Positions 33,552 through 43,910 of a stretch of DNA of 64,000 nt are shown piece by piece. The stretch spans positions 100,231,930 through 100,295,929 of the forward strand of contig OY282560.1 in NCBI GenBank assembly GCA_958295665.1, written 5' to 3'. The notes beneath the pieces were generated by a model, which saw nothing but the letters and a program-made list of their open reading frames with translations, ran no database searches and was not told the DNA's origin. Both the position numbers and the translations under genes were made by a program. How positions within the stretch are numbered: position 1 is the stretch's first letter; every line of letters starts with the position of its first letter. The stretch is from Tipula vernalis (taxonomy: Eukaryota; Arthropoda; Insecta; Diptera; Tipulidae).

Positions 33552-34369
33552 AAAAATGTGTAGATTAACGATTCCGTTTCCCCTTATATGGCCAGATTGT
33601 CAATCGATCGTTATGAAAAGAAAAAACGAAGAAAACGAAAAAAAAAGAAGAGTCAGTCTAGTTGGGGATACCGCTTGTGTTGGACGAAATAAATGTCCGA
33701 ATGTACAAAACTTGAGCAAAATATAAATGTAAAGTGTATTAAAATTTGAATAAAAATTGTAAAGAACTGTTAAAGTATCTATTGTGTTTAGTATCTAACT
33801 AATGGTAGTTAACAAAACGAATAAAATTATTTAAAAAAAATCTGTGAATAATCTAGTAGGATTAAGAGTATGTAAATAATGTAAAGTCAAGTTATATGAA
33901 ATTATTATTGATTAAACATAAAATTGTATACTAGTCGTAGTGTTATAATATGTTAGTTTTGGGGTGTATGCCATTATGGTGCGGTATATAGTACCGAAAT
34001 GTAATTTGTACGCATAACGGTAGAGGCATACTCAGTTTATTGTAAATTTGGAATGATAATAGAATCATAAACATTTAATGAAAATTGAGTTTGTGTAATT
34101 AACTCTTTATATAACCACAGCGAACCAAAGTAAGTTCCTAAGTTGTGCGCATTTAAAAGTAGCCGCAGTGCTTGTAAAACATAAAGTGGCAGTTTCTTAG
34201 TGCAGTATAAACTTACTCACTATCCCTATTCAATTACGGACCAACGGGCGTATCAATTAGCATTGCCAGATCAAGTCGGCAATTTAAGCCGTAATTCCGG
34301 ATGCATATAATACCGTTTTCGAGTTAGACGAAAGATATTGGACATAAGTCATCTACTGGGAGGGAGTAT
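33552..34369 (+). other. Gypsy-1 3' non-coding region and polypurine tract
   Basis: The sequence continues Gypsy-1 after the BEL-2 insertion: the pre-insertion site joins 26422/26427 to 33552. There is no env-like or other ORF. It ends with CTACTGGGAGGGAG (34354-34366), a typical polypurine tract, directly before the right LTR. This fixes that LTR as a plus-strand 3' LTR. Confidence 0.65.
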
Positions 34370-34879
34370 TGTTTTACCGATACGGTGATGACCCGACGAT
34401 TGTCAACAACAACAACCATCTTAAACCCATCTAGTTAAGTATTATTATATTGTTTATTTTTATTATTACCTTATTATATTTTATTTAATTATTTGGCCAA
34501 TTTTTGTATACTATGGATGATTATTTAAACCTTCATTTTGTAAAGTTGATTCTTGATTATATTTTTTATTTTTGTTAAATTTCTTCAAACCATAAGTGTA
34601 ATTATATTTATATTTGGCTCAGCGTCGCGCAGATCAGCGTATTTAAGGCTGACTGGTTTAGTGCTTCACCCAAATTGGTTTTTGTGATCAGGGATTTAAA
34701 TACGGTTATGGCTGGCTAAAAGGGCGCGAATAGGTCGGTGAGGCTATGAAGGATAACCGCGTGATTCTTATTTACACAGGTATGTATGTAAGTCATTAGG
34801 TACTAAACTGGTGGTTTCGGAAAATTAACCCCCCAACGACGAGCAAGTCCCTTTGATATCCGAAACTAAAATCATTACA
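34370..34879 (+). repeat. 3' LTR of Gypsy-1 (complete, plus orientation)
   Basis: 510 bp, TGTTTTACC...ATTACA. It is the inverse of the split left copy. It carries the intact target site of the foldback MULE, CAACGACGA at 34834-34842, equal to TCGTCGTTG on the other strand, with one copy only. Confidence 0.88.
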
Positions 34880-35194
34880 CATTGAGGATGATTGCAGAAA
34901 ACACAAATTAATGCAAAAGCTTGGCTCATTTGGCATTGGTGTCCCTAGCAAACATCATATTGCTTCTGGTGTATTCACATACATATATACAATTGATGTA
35001 ATTGGCAATTTCAACATGACTTTAGAGTTTTTGTTCTTCATTCAAGATACCAACGTTGGTATCAATTATGATCAGTTCTCATAGAACCAACGATGAACAA
35101 CCACTAATGTCAATCTTTTGATTCTGTTGAATAGATTTGTCAGTGAAATTTGATGCAACATGCTGTTTATTCATATATAAATTGAATTGAAATC
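34880..35194. other. Short unassigned AT-rich segment
   Basis: 315 bp between the Gypsy-1 LTR and the next tandem array. It contains a small palindrome TACCAACGTTGGTA near 35048. No ORF or element is recognised. Confidence 0.45.
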
Positions 35195-36385
35195 ACTTAG
35201 TGCTATTTCGATATGAGCCGTAGGGCTCTTGCAAAAAAATTTTAAAAGTTAACAAATCAACGAATTTCTTTTGGAAAAAGGACGTTGTTCTCTATTATAC
35301 CAAATAGCGCGATTCTCAGAGATTGGCTCATATAGTGACTATATGGGTTGTAAAGGTCATACATTGCGGAATTGTAATCACTCAGTGCCATTTGGATATG
35401 ATCCGGTAGGGCTCTTGCAAAAAAATTTTAAAAGTTAACAAATCAACGAATTTCTTTTGGAACAAGGACGTTGTTCTCTATTATACCAAATAGCACGAAT
35501 CTCAGAAATTGGCTCATACAGTGACTATAAAGGTTGAAAAGGGAATACATTGCGGAATTGAAATCACTCAGTGCAATTTTGATATTATCCGTAGGGCTCT
35601 TGCAAAACAATTTTGAAAGTTAACAAATCGACGAATTTCGTTTGGAACAAGGACGTTGTTCTCTATTATACCAAATAGCGCGATTCTCAGAGATTGGCTC
35701 ATATAGTGACTATATGGGTTGTAAAGGTCATACATTGCGGAATTGTAATCACTCAGTGCCATTTGGATATGATCCGGTAGGGCTCTTGCAAAAAAATTTT
35801 AAAAGTTAACAAATCAACGAATTTCTTTTGGAACAAGGACGTTGTTCTCTATTATACCAAATAGCACGAATCTCAGAAATAGGCTCATACAGTGACTATA
35901 AAGGTTGAAAAGGGAATACATTCCGGAATTGAAATCACTCAGTGCCATTTTGATATGAGCCGGTAGGGCTCTTGCAAAAAAATTTAGAAAATTAACAAAT
36001 CAACGAATTTCTTTTGGAACAAGGACGTTGTTTTCTATTATACCAAATAGCACGAATCTCAGAGATTGGCTCTTAGAGTGACTATAAAGGTTGTAAAAGG
36101 CATACATTGCGGAATTGAAATCACTCAGTGCAATTTTGATATTATCCGTAGGGCTCTTGCAAAATAATTTAGAAAATTAACAAATCGACGAATTTTGTTT
36201 GGAACAAGGACGTTGTTCTCTATTATACAAAATAGCACGAATCTCAGAAATTGGCTCATATTGTGACTATATATGTAGGTTGTAAAGGGCATACATTGCG
36301 GAATTGAAATCACTCAGTGCCATTTTGATATGATCCGTAGGGCTCTTGCAAAATAATTTGGAAAATTAATAAATCGCCGAATTTT
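35195..36385. repeat. Tandem array of ~183-188 bp units (about 6.4 copies)
   Basis: The core 'cactcagtgccattt...ggtagggctcttgca' recurs near 35195, 35378, 35566, 35749, 35936, 36122 and 36309, each followed by 'acaaggacgttgttctcta' and 'attggctcatatagtgact'. Copies differ by several percent. Two odd/even subtypes (GATATGATCC versus GATATTATCC) alternate in part, so amplification may have been in pairs. Apparent minus-strand ORFs are read-throughs of the repeat. Confidence 0.9.
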
Positions 36386-36530
36386 CCAACTCTACGGCCT
36401 TGTCAGTTTTTGGTCCACCCGGAGTATTTGATTTCCCCGGTACCTGAAATATCTTTCGGGCATTCCCCGATCCGCCACATGGGGAGGCGACCGATAGGGA
36501 CACTGACAAAACCCCACATGGGAATTATTA
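36386..36530. other. GC-rich fragment of unknown origin between two arrays
   Basis: About 145 bp much richer in GC than its surroundings ('ggtccacccggagtatttg', 'gaggcgaccgatagggac'), with facing CCACATGGGG / CCCCACATGG motifs. Its composition resembles an untranslated end of a non-LTR element, but no ORF or poly(A) is present to prove it. Confidence 0.4.
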
Positions 36531-37003
36531 TTAATTAGTAATTAATATTCAGTAATTATTAATTATTAATAGTTATTAGTAATTAGTAATCAATAATTAG
36601 TAATTAATTATTAGTAATTAAAAATTAGTAGTCAGTAATAACTAATTAGTAATTAATAGCAAGTAATTAGAAATCGGTTATTAATAATTAGTAATTAGTA
36701 AGTAGTAGTTAGTAATTTATTTACTATTATTATATAATAATAAATAATTAACTATAATTAATAAATAATTTATAATTAATAACTAATAATTAGTAATTAA
36801 TAATAAGTAATTAGTAATCAGTAATTAATAATTGATAATTAGCAGTTAATAATTAGTAATCAGTAATTAATAATTAGTAATTGGTAATTAGTAATTAGTA
36901 ATTGATAATTAATAATTAACAGTTAGTAATTAATAATTAAAAACAATTAATTACTAATTAATAGTTAGTAATTATTAATTATTAATTAGTAATCAGTAAT
37001 CAG
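36531..37003. repeat. Degenerate heptanucleotide (TAATTAG-like) microsatellite, left flank
   Basis: Irregular mix of TAATTAG, TAATTAA, TAATCAG and related heptamers with substitutions and small indels. It grades into the pure array at 37004. Confidence 0.9.
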
Positions 37004-38741
37004 TAATTAATAATTAATAATTAATAATTAATAATTAATAATTAATAATTAATAATTAATAATTAATAATTAATAATTAATAATTAATAATTAATAATTA
37101 ATAATTAATAATTAATAATTAATAATTAATAATTAATAATTAATAATTAATAATTAATAATTAATAATTAATAATTAATAATTAATAATTAATAATTAAT
37201 AATTAATAATTAATAATTAATAATTAATAATTAATAATTAATAATTAATAATTAATAATTAATAATTAATAATTAATAATTAATAATTAATAATTAATAA
37301 TTAATAATTAATAATTAATAATTAATAATTAATAATTAATAATTAATAATTAATAATTAATAATTAATAATTAATAATTAATAATTAATAATTAATAATT
37401 AATAATTAATAATTAATAATTAATAATTAATAATTAATAATTAATAATTAATAATTAATAATTAATAATTAATAATTAATAATTAATAATTAATAATTAA
37501 TAATTAATAATTAATAATTAATAATTAATAATTAATAATTAATAATTAATAATTAATAATTAATAATTAATAATTAATAATTAATAATTAATAATTAATA
37601 ATTAATAATTAATAATTAATAATTAATAATTAATAATTAATAATTAATAATTAATAATTAATAATTAATAATTAATAATTAATAATTAATAATTAATAAT
37701 TAATAATTAATAATTAATAATTAATAATTAATAATTAATAATTAATAATTAATAATTAATAATTAATAATTAATAATTAATAATTAATAATTAATAATTA
37801 ATAATTAATAATTAATAATTAATAATTAATAATTAATAATTAATAATTAATAATTAATAATTAATAATTAATAATTAATAATTAATAATTAATAATTAAT
37901 AATTAATAATTAATAATTAATAATTAATAATTAATAATTAATAATTAATAATTAATAATTAATAATTAATAATTAATAATTAATAATTAATAATTAATAA
38001 TTAATAATTAATAATTAATAATTAATAATTAATAATTAATAATTAATAATTAATAATTAATAATTAATAATTAATAATTAATAATTAATAATTAATAATT
38101 AATAATTAATAATTAATAATTAATAATTAATAATTAATAATTAATAATTAATAATTAATAATTAATAATTAATAATTAATAATTAATAATTAATAATTAA
38201 TAATTAATAATTAATAATTAATAATTAATAATTAATAATTAATAATTAATAATTAATAATTAATAATTAATAATTAATAATTAATAATTAATAATTAATA
38301 ATTAATAATTAATAATTAATAATTAATAATTAATAATTAATAATTAATAATTAATAATTAATAATTAATAATTAATAATTAATAATTAATAATTAATAAT
38401 TAATAATTAATAATTAATAATTAATAATTAATAATTAATAATTAATAATTAATAATTAATAATTAATAATTAATAATTAATAATTAATAATTAATAATTA
38501 ATAATTAATAATTAATAATTAATAATTAATAATTAATAATTAATAATTAATAATTAATAATTAATAATTAATAATTAATAATTAATAATTAATAATTAAT
38601 AATTAATAATTAATAATTAATAATTAATAATTAATAATTAATAATTAATAATTAATAATTAATAATTAATAATTAATAATTAATAATTAATAATTAATAA
38701 TTAATAATTAATAATTAATAATTAATAATTAATAATTAATA
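37004..38741. repeat. Pure AATTAAT heptamer array, ~248 units
   Basis: About 1,738 bp of uninterrupted 7-bp period (AATTAAT on the plus strand, ATTAATT on the minus), in which I see no substitution. Each unit contains TAATTA. Such length and purity for a heptamer point to recent expansion, or to an assembly estimate of a longer array. Confidence 0.95.
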
Positions 38742-39076
38742 GTTGGTAATTAGTAATTAGAAATAGGTAATTTCTAATTAATAGTTTGTAATTATTAATT
38801 AGTAATTAGTAATTAGTAATTAATAGTTAGTAATTAGTAATTAATAATTAATAGTTAGTAATTAGTAATTAGAAATAGTTAATTAGTAATTAATAGTAAG
38901 TAATCATTAATCAGTAATCAGTAGTTATTAATTATTAATTAATAATTGGTAATTAGTAATTAAAAATTAGTAATTAGTAATTAGTAACTAATAATTAATA
39001 ATTAATAGTTAGTAATAATTGATTAGAAATAAGTAATTACTAATTAATAGTTATAATTAGTAATTAGTAATCAGTT
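38742..39076. repeat. Degenerate heptanucleotide microsatellite with left target copy of the R1-clade element
   Basis: Mixed TAATTAG/TAATTAA units with substitutions. The last 14 bp (39063-39076, ATTAGTAATCAGTT) recur at 43283-43296 directly after the element's poly(A), forming the target duplication. Confidence 0.9.
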
Positions 39077-39130
39077 AAACGAGGAAGAGAAGCATCTACC
39101 GAAGAATCTGAACGAGAGGTTAGAACCAAA

Positions 39131-40045
39131 ATGGAGTTACCTTTGGGAAAGAACGAGGGATGGCAATTGGTCGTCAATAAACAACAAAGGCAGGTCAATA
39201 AGCGCTCTGACAAGAAAACCAATACAGCATCGCCACAAGGGGATACTGTTGTTGGCACAAGGCCCGGTGTGGAAGGTAAAGGTAGGAGGAAGAGACAGAG
39301 AAAAAGGAAGCGGCCAAGCAAGCGAACGAAAAATAACGCGGTGGTTGTCAAACCGGCCGAGAAAAAAACGTACGCCGAGGTCCTTGGTGCTATTCGACAA
39401 CACGTGTGTCCGGATAACCCGGAACATAAAATCAGGTCAATAAGGAAGACCACGGATGGAGGAGTGCTCCTTGAACTGGGCCGCGGTGTAAATCCCGGAA
39501 AGCTTAGGGATACTATCCAAGCGGCGGTTGGAGAGATCGGAGTGGTTCGCGGCCTGATACCTCGGTCGAAAGTCGAAGTTACTGATTTGGACAGCTTTAC
39601 CACCGAAGAAGAAGTGACAGCGGCAATCAAGCGCGATTCTGGTGATATGGCAGGCGACGTCAAAGTAACGCTATTCAAAGCAGATAAGCGGGAACAGAAA
39701 AAAGCGGTCATCGAACTAGATGATCTAGCTGCCAAAAAACTGCTTGACCAAGGGCGTATCAAGATTGGCTGGGTCTTCGGGCGCATTAGAGTGAGGACCG
39801 AGGTACAAAAATGCTTCGAGTGCCAAGGATATGGGCATATCAGGAGTAACTGCGCAGGTCCCGACCGCAGCAATAGCTGTTGGAAGTGTGGCGAAAGTGG
39901 GCATAAGGCTGCGGCGTGCGAGCTGCAAGCGAAATGTCATATATGCGTTGGGAAACCCGGTGGCAACAACCACGTACAGGGATCGGGCAGCTGCGAGATT
40001 TTCCAGGGGCTTTTGCGGCGAGCGAAGGAAAATAAACGTAGATGA
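39131..40045 (+). CDS. ORF1 (Gag-like, CCHC zinc knuckles) of the R1-clade element
   Basis: 304 codons from the first ATG, but the frame is open back to the element edge at 39077 (18 more codons), so the native start probably lay in the lost 5' part. The N-terminal third is very basic (KR-rich), suiting nucleic-acid binding. The C-terminal part has three knuckles: CFECQGYGHIRSNC and CWKCGESGHKAAAC (standard CX2CX4HX4C), then CHICVGKPGGNNHVQGSGSC with wider spacing. That three-knuckle layout is typical for R1/I-type ORF1. The stop codon overlaps the ORF2 start (ATGA at 40042-40045), suggesting termination-reinitiation. Confidence 0.88.
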   Translation: MELPLGKNEGWQLVVNKQQRQVNKRSDKKTNTASPQGDTVVGTRPGVEGKGRRKRQRKRKRPSKRTKNNAVVVKPAEKKTYAEVLGAIRQHVCPDNPEHKIRSIRKTTDGGVLLELGRGVNPGKLRDTIQAAVGEIGVVRGLIPRSKVEVTDLDSFTTEEEVTAAIKRDSGDMAGDVKVTLFKADKREQKKAVIELDDLAAKKLLDQGRIKIGWVFGRIRVRTEVQKCFECQGYGHIRSNCAGPDRSNSCWKCGESGHKAAACELQAKCHICVGKPGGNNHVQGSGSCEIFQGLLRRAKENKRR

Positions 40046-43041
40046 AGGTCCTTCAAGGAAACTTGAATGGATGCAGAGCTGCGCAGGATCTCTTGGCGCA
40101 GCTTGTCTGTGAAGCAGAAGTCCAGATAGCAGTTATTTGCGAGCAGTACCAGAACGATAATCGTCCAAACTGGTTCTCAGATCCCTCGGGGTCTGCGGCA
40201 ATATGGGTGGTCGACACCCATGGAGTACGCATCGATGCCCATGGTTCTGGAATTGGCTATGTCTGGCTAAGAAGCCGAAACACTACGCTTTATAGTGTGT
40301 ATCTGTCACCGAACGATACAATTTTGGAGTTTCAATCCAAATTGAATGGACTGGAAGATTCGGCTCGTGATGTAACAGGGGCACTAGTGCTAGCTGGTGA
40401 CTTCAATGCACGCGCACTAGAATGGGGTATGCCACACCAAAATACCAGGGGGAGACATATACTGGAGATGGTCTCAAGACTGGATTTATGCGTTCTAAAC
40501 CAGGGATCTACGCCAACATACCGAAGGCCAGGTTTCGGCAGCTCCATACCGGACATAACATTGGTATCAGCACGGCTGGTGCCATTGGCAAAAGACTGGA
40601 GAGTTATGGAGGATTATACCGCAAGTGATCACAACTACATCAGCTTTCAATTGCACGATGATGAGCGAAAAACACAGCGAGCGAAGTATCGTAGTTTACT
40701 GAGCTGGAACACCACCAAGTTGGACAGCGAAAAGCTCCTTACATCTGTCGAGATGAGCCTTACTAATAACCAATCGGTTTTACAGGAGATTACGAACAGA
40801 GCCGAGATTGAGGCGGCTGTTGAAAGCATTACACGGTTAGTTCAACAAGCTTGCGACTCTTCAATGCCCCGAAGAAAACAGTGGAGTGGAAGGAAACAAG
40901 CTTATTGGTGGACAAATGAGATCGCAGAGCTGAGAAGGAAAGCTCTGCAGCTTAGGCGAAGGGCGCAACGCGCACAGGGCGGAGAAGAAGCAATTGCTAA
41001 GTCAGCTCAGCACAAAGCCGCAAAAAAAGAGCTCGGCATGGCCATTCGTGCGAGTAAAGCGCAATGCTGGAGAACCATATGCAACGAGGTGGATAACGAT
41101 CCATGGGGCAGAGAATACAAACTTGCCACTCGAAAGCTGGGGCTGTTCAGTACGCACGTCGCGCTGCATGCCGAAACGATGACAAATATTGTTGATGCTC
41201 TCTTTCCAACACACTTGCCGAGGGTAGAAGACGATGCTGAAAGCCAAGTTGGAGAAATTCACGCATTCACAGAGGAGGAATTGGTATATGCAGTGACCAG
41301 CCTAAAAAATAAGAAGGCACCGGGACAGGACGGCATACCAGTGGAGGCGTTGAAGGTGGTTGTTAGTAGATACCCGCACCTGTTACTAAAACTCTATAAT
41401 GCATGCTTAATAACAGGAGTGTTTCCTTCACGGTGGAAGACGGCCCGTCTAGTATTAATAAACAAAGGGAAAGGTGGCGATCCCGACTCCCCGTCATCAT
41501 ACAGACCTCTCTGTATGTTGGAAACAATGGGGAAGCTACTGGAAAAACTATTAAAGCCTAGGCTGGAAGATGCCATATCTATTGCTGGTGACTTGTCTCC
41601 AAGACAATATGGCTTTCGGAAGGGGCGGTCAACTGTAGATGCAATAAAGAAGGTAATTAGCGCGGTTGAAAAAGCTGAAACTGCCTGCCACGCGGCGAGG
41701 CCTTTAGTATTTCTAGTGACTCTGGATGTGCGAAACGCCTTCAACTCGGCCAGATGGGAAGACATGATTGAGGCTTTGCAACGATCTTTCGCTGTCCCGA
41801 ACTATCTTCTACAAATAGTTCGAGACTACTTGAGGAATCGTAGACTGGTATACGAGACGAAAGACGGCAAAAAGATGAAGGAAATCACTGCTGGAGTAGC
41901 CCAGGGGTCAATTCTTGGTCCCGATCTGTGGAATGCAATGTATGATGGCCTGTTGCGACATGAGATGCCGGAGGAAGTATTCCTGGTTGGATATGCAGAT
42001 GATGTTGCCGTTGTAATAACATCCAGAAGCACAGCTTTAGCTCAATACAGGCTGAATCAGGTGATGAGAAGAGTCAACGTTTGGATGGATGAGCACGGTC
42101 TACAGCTGGCAATCTCAAAAACTGAAATCGTAATGCTTACAAAACGGAGGATTCCAACAGTCATCCCTATGCAGATTGGAAGAGAAGAGGTGATGACAAA
42201 AGGTGCGACGAAATATCTGGGGGTTGTTTTAGACAGTCGACTAACCTACTGGGAGCATATTCGCAGGGTTTGTGACCGGGCATCAGTTGTAACAGTGTCA
42301 CTCGGAAGACTGATGGCGAATGTGGGCGGCCCTCGCTCTAGCAAGCGAAGACTCCTGATGTCAACGGTGCAGTCGGTCCTGCTGTATGGAGCTGAGATCT
42401 GGGCTGGTGCAATGGAAGTAAGGAAGTACCGCACGAGAATGTTGTCAATACAGAGACGCGGGGCACTAAGAATTACATGCGCTTATCGCACGGTGTCCGG
42501 AGCTGCGGCCTTGGTTGTCGCTGGAGTCATCCCGATAGACCTGATGGCGCTCGAGCGTCGGGAGATATACCGGTTGAGTGCAGAATTTGGAAGGAGTGAT
42601 TCTGCGATGAGAACCCGCAGTGGCACGCTCGTAGCATGGCAGCAACGGTGGGACGAGGAGAGTAGCGGTCGATGGACGGCCAGGTTGGTAAAGGTACTTA
42701 GTACCTGGATCAATCGGAGGCACGGGGAAGTTAACTTCTTTGTTTGCCAGTTCCTGACGGGGCATGGTTACTTTGGAGCCTACTTATACCGAATGGGAAA
42801 GCTGAGGACCCCTTATTGCCGGTACTGCCCTGAAGAAAGTGATGACGCTTGTCATACTTTCTTTGGGTGCGCTCAATTCAATGAAGAAAGAAACCGGCTC
42901 ACCTCAGTGGTGGGGGTGGTTACACCTGACACCATCGTGGAGGTGATGCTACGGTCGGAGGAGGCGTGGGATGCAATAGCACTCTACGTCGAATCTACGC
43001 TACGGAGAAAGAGGGAAGAGGGGTGCTTAGTGGATTCCTAG
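40042..43041 (+). CDS. ORF2: apurinic-like endonuclease and reverse transcriptase of the R1-clade element
   Basis: 999 codons, no stop. The N-terminal endonuclease domain shows 'QGNLNGCRAAQDLL', 'LVLAGDFNARALEWG' (catalytic GDFNA) and 'SDHNYISF' (SDH). RT covers roughly residues 410-690: 'KKAPGQDGIPVEAL', 'SYRPLCMLETMGKLLEKLL', 'GFRKGRSTVDAI', motif A 'VTLDVRNAFNSARW', motif B 'GVAQGSILGPDLWN' and motif C 'YADDVAVVI'. The C-terminus carries CRYCPEESDDACHTFFGC, the CCHC-type motif of R1-clade ORF2. The length is close to known R1-clade ORF2 proteins and all visible catalytic residues are present, so the protein may be functional. Confidence 0.94.
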   Translation: MKVLQGNLNGCRAAQDLLAQLVCEAEVQIAVICEQYQNDNRPNWFSDPSGSAAIWVVDTHGVRIDAHGSGIGYVWLRSRNTTLYSVYLSPNDTILEFQSKLNGLEDSARDVTGALVLAGDFNARALEWGMPHQNTRGRHILEMVSRLDLCVLNQGSTPTYRRPGFGSSIPDITLVSARLVPLAKDWRVMEDYTASDHNYISFQLHDDERKTQRAKYRSLLSWNTTKLDSEKLLTSVEMSLTNNQSVLQEITNRAEIEAAVESITRLVQQACDSSMPRRKQWSGRKQAYWWTNEIAELRRKALQLRRRAQRAQGGEEAIAKSAQHKAAKKELGMAIRASKAQCWRTICNEVDNDPWGREYKLATRKLGLFSTHVALHAETMTNIVDALFPTHLPRVEDDAESQVGEIHAFTEEELVYAVTSLKNKKAPGQDGIPVEALKVVVSRYPHLLLKLYNACLITGVFPSRWKTARLVLINKGKGGDPDSPSSYRPLCMLETMGKLLEKLLKPRLEDAISIAGDLSPRQYGFRKGRSTVDAIKKVISAVEKAETACHAARPLVFLVTLDVRNAFNSARWEDMIEALQRSFAVPNYLLQIVRDYLRNRRLVYETKDGKKMKEITAGVAQGSILGPDLWNAMYDGLLRHEMPEEVFLVGYADDVAVVITSRSTALAQYRLNQVMRRVNVWMDEHGLQLAISKTEIVMLTKRRIPTVIPMQIGREEVMTKGATKYLGVVLDSRLTYWEHIRRVCDRASVVTVSLGRLMANVGGPRSSKRRLLMSTVQSVLLYGAEIWAGAMEVRKYRTRMLSIQRRGALRITCAYRTVSGAAALVVAGVIPIDLMALERREIYRLSAEFGRSDSAMRTRSGTLVAWQQRWDEESSGRWTARLVKVLSTWINRRHGEVNFFVCQFLTGHGYFGAYLYRMGKLRTPYCRYCPEESDDACHTFFGCAQFNEERNRLTSVVGVVTPDTIVEVMLRSEEAWDAIALYVESTLRRKREEGCLVDS

Positions 43042-43248
43042 GCGGGAAGTAAGCGAGGGGCCCTGACAGGGCTGGCAGCACGGGACAGACTGAAGTAATA
43101 CGAAAGTGGTTCCGGTCCGGTTTTCCCGTGGGCTGTAGGTGATTTTTAGTGAGTAGGTGACAGGAGCAGCTGTCAAATCTCACACTGTCGGGCGGCGTCC
43201 ATCGCCGTTCGACGAAAGTCTTTTGAAGATTTTTTGCACCTACAGAAG

Positions 43249-43282
<34 letters not shown>
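43042..43282 (+). other. 3' UTR and poly(A) of the R1-clade element
   Basis: About 207 bp of relatively GC-rich 3' UTR after TAG 43039-43041, followed by an A-run (43249-43282) that abuts the second copy of the target duplication. Confidence 0.85.
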
Positions 43283-43285
<3 letters not shown>

Positions 43286-43800
43286 AGTAATCAGTTGTTA
43301 TTAATTAGTAATTAGTGATTAGTAATTAGTAATTGGTAATTAATAATTAGTAATTAGTAATTAGTAATTAGTAATTAGTAATTAGTAATTAGTAATTAGT
43401 AATTAGTAATTAGTAATTAGTAATTAGTAATTAGTAATTAGTAATTAGTAATTAGTAATTAGTAATTAGTGATTAGTAATTAGTAATTAGTAATTAGTGA
43501 TTAGTAATTAGTAATTAGTAATTAATAGTTAATAATTAGTAATTGATGATTAATATATACTAATAAATAATTAATAATTAGTAATTAATAACTAACAGCC
43601 AATAATCATAAATTAATAATTAATAATCAATTATTAATTAATAACTAATCATAATTAATAAATTACAATTAATGATTAGTAACTAGTATTTATTAATTTG
43701 TAATTAATAATTGATAATTGATTATTAATAATTATATATTAATAAATTATAGATTTAATTAATAATTAATAATTGACAAATAATAATTAATAATTAATTA
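43283..43800. repeat. Heptanucleotide microsatellite, right flank of the R1-clade insertion
   Basis: Begins with the 14-bp target copy, then TAATTAG units that are nearly pure over 43340-43520, then degrades into mixed TAATTA-type sequence. Before the insertion it was continuous with 36531-39076. Confidence 0.92.
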
Positions 43801-43910
43801 TGAAACTACAGTTGCGTCCGAGCCGACGGCTCAGTTTTTTTTGTTTGCTTACAGATACAGAGTTTTTTAAACGATTTTTTCACTATTATTTATTAATAAT
43901 TAATAATTGG

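Larger units (their letters stand above)
11551..34879 (+). mobile_element. Gypsy-1: composite Gypsy element with LTRs in inverted orientation, hosting two later insertions
   Basis: A ~510-bp LTR-like sequence occurs at 34370-34879 on the plus strand. It is preceded by a polypurine tract (CTGGGAGGGAG) and has TG...CA ends. It occurs again as its reverse complement at the left end, split into 11551-11596 and 21349-21819 by the foldback MULE. Between them, on the plus strand, lie a Ty3/Gypsy gag that begins mid-protein, a pol with protease, RT, RNase H and integrase, and a non-coding 3' region split by BEL element 2. No matching target duplication is visible (GTCTT on the left, CATTG on the right). 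A simple insertion therefore does not explain the structure; an inversion or a broken autointegration product is likelier. Confidence 0.75.
39077..43282 (+). mobile_element. R1-clade non-LTR retrotransposon inserted in a heptamer microsatellite
   Basis: The 4.2-kb element has two ORFs in R1-clade order: Gag-like with three CCHC knuckles, then endonuclease-RT with a C-terminal CCHC-like motif. It ends in a 3' UTR and an A-run of about 34. A 14-bp duplication (ATTAGTAATCAGTT) flanks it; R1 elements make 14-bp duplications (established knowledge). Several R1-clade families target simple repeats rather than 28S rDNA. ORF1 is already open at the first base of the element, so the copy is probably 5'-truncated within gag. 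ORF2 is complete and uninterrupted. Confidence 0.92.

Noticed and set aside
11551..34879. A single large DNA transposon (Maverick-like) with ~510-bp terminal inverted repeats
   Set aside because: The inverted repeats have TG...CA ends, the right one follows a polypurine tract, and the interior is Gypsy gag-pol plus later insertions with no DNA polymerase, capsid or similar genes.
39064..39873. Long minus-strand ORF (269 codons) over the R1-clade ORF1
   Set aside because: It lies antisense to a clear CCHC-containing ORF1 and has a Ser/Pro/Leu-rich shadow composition; no domain.
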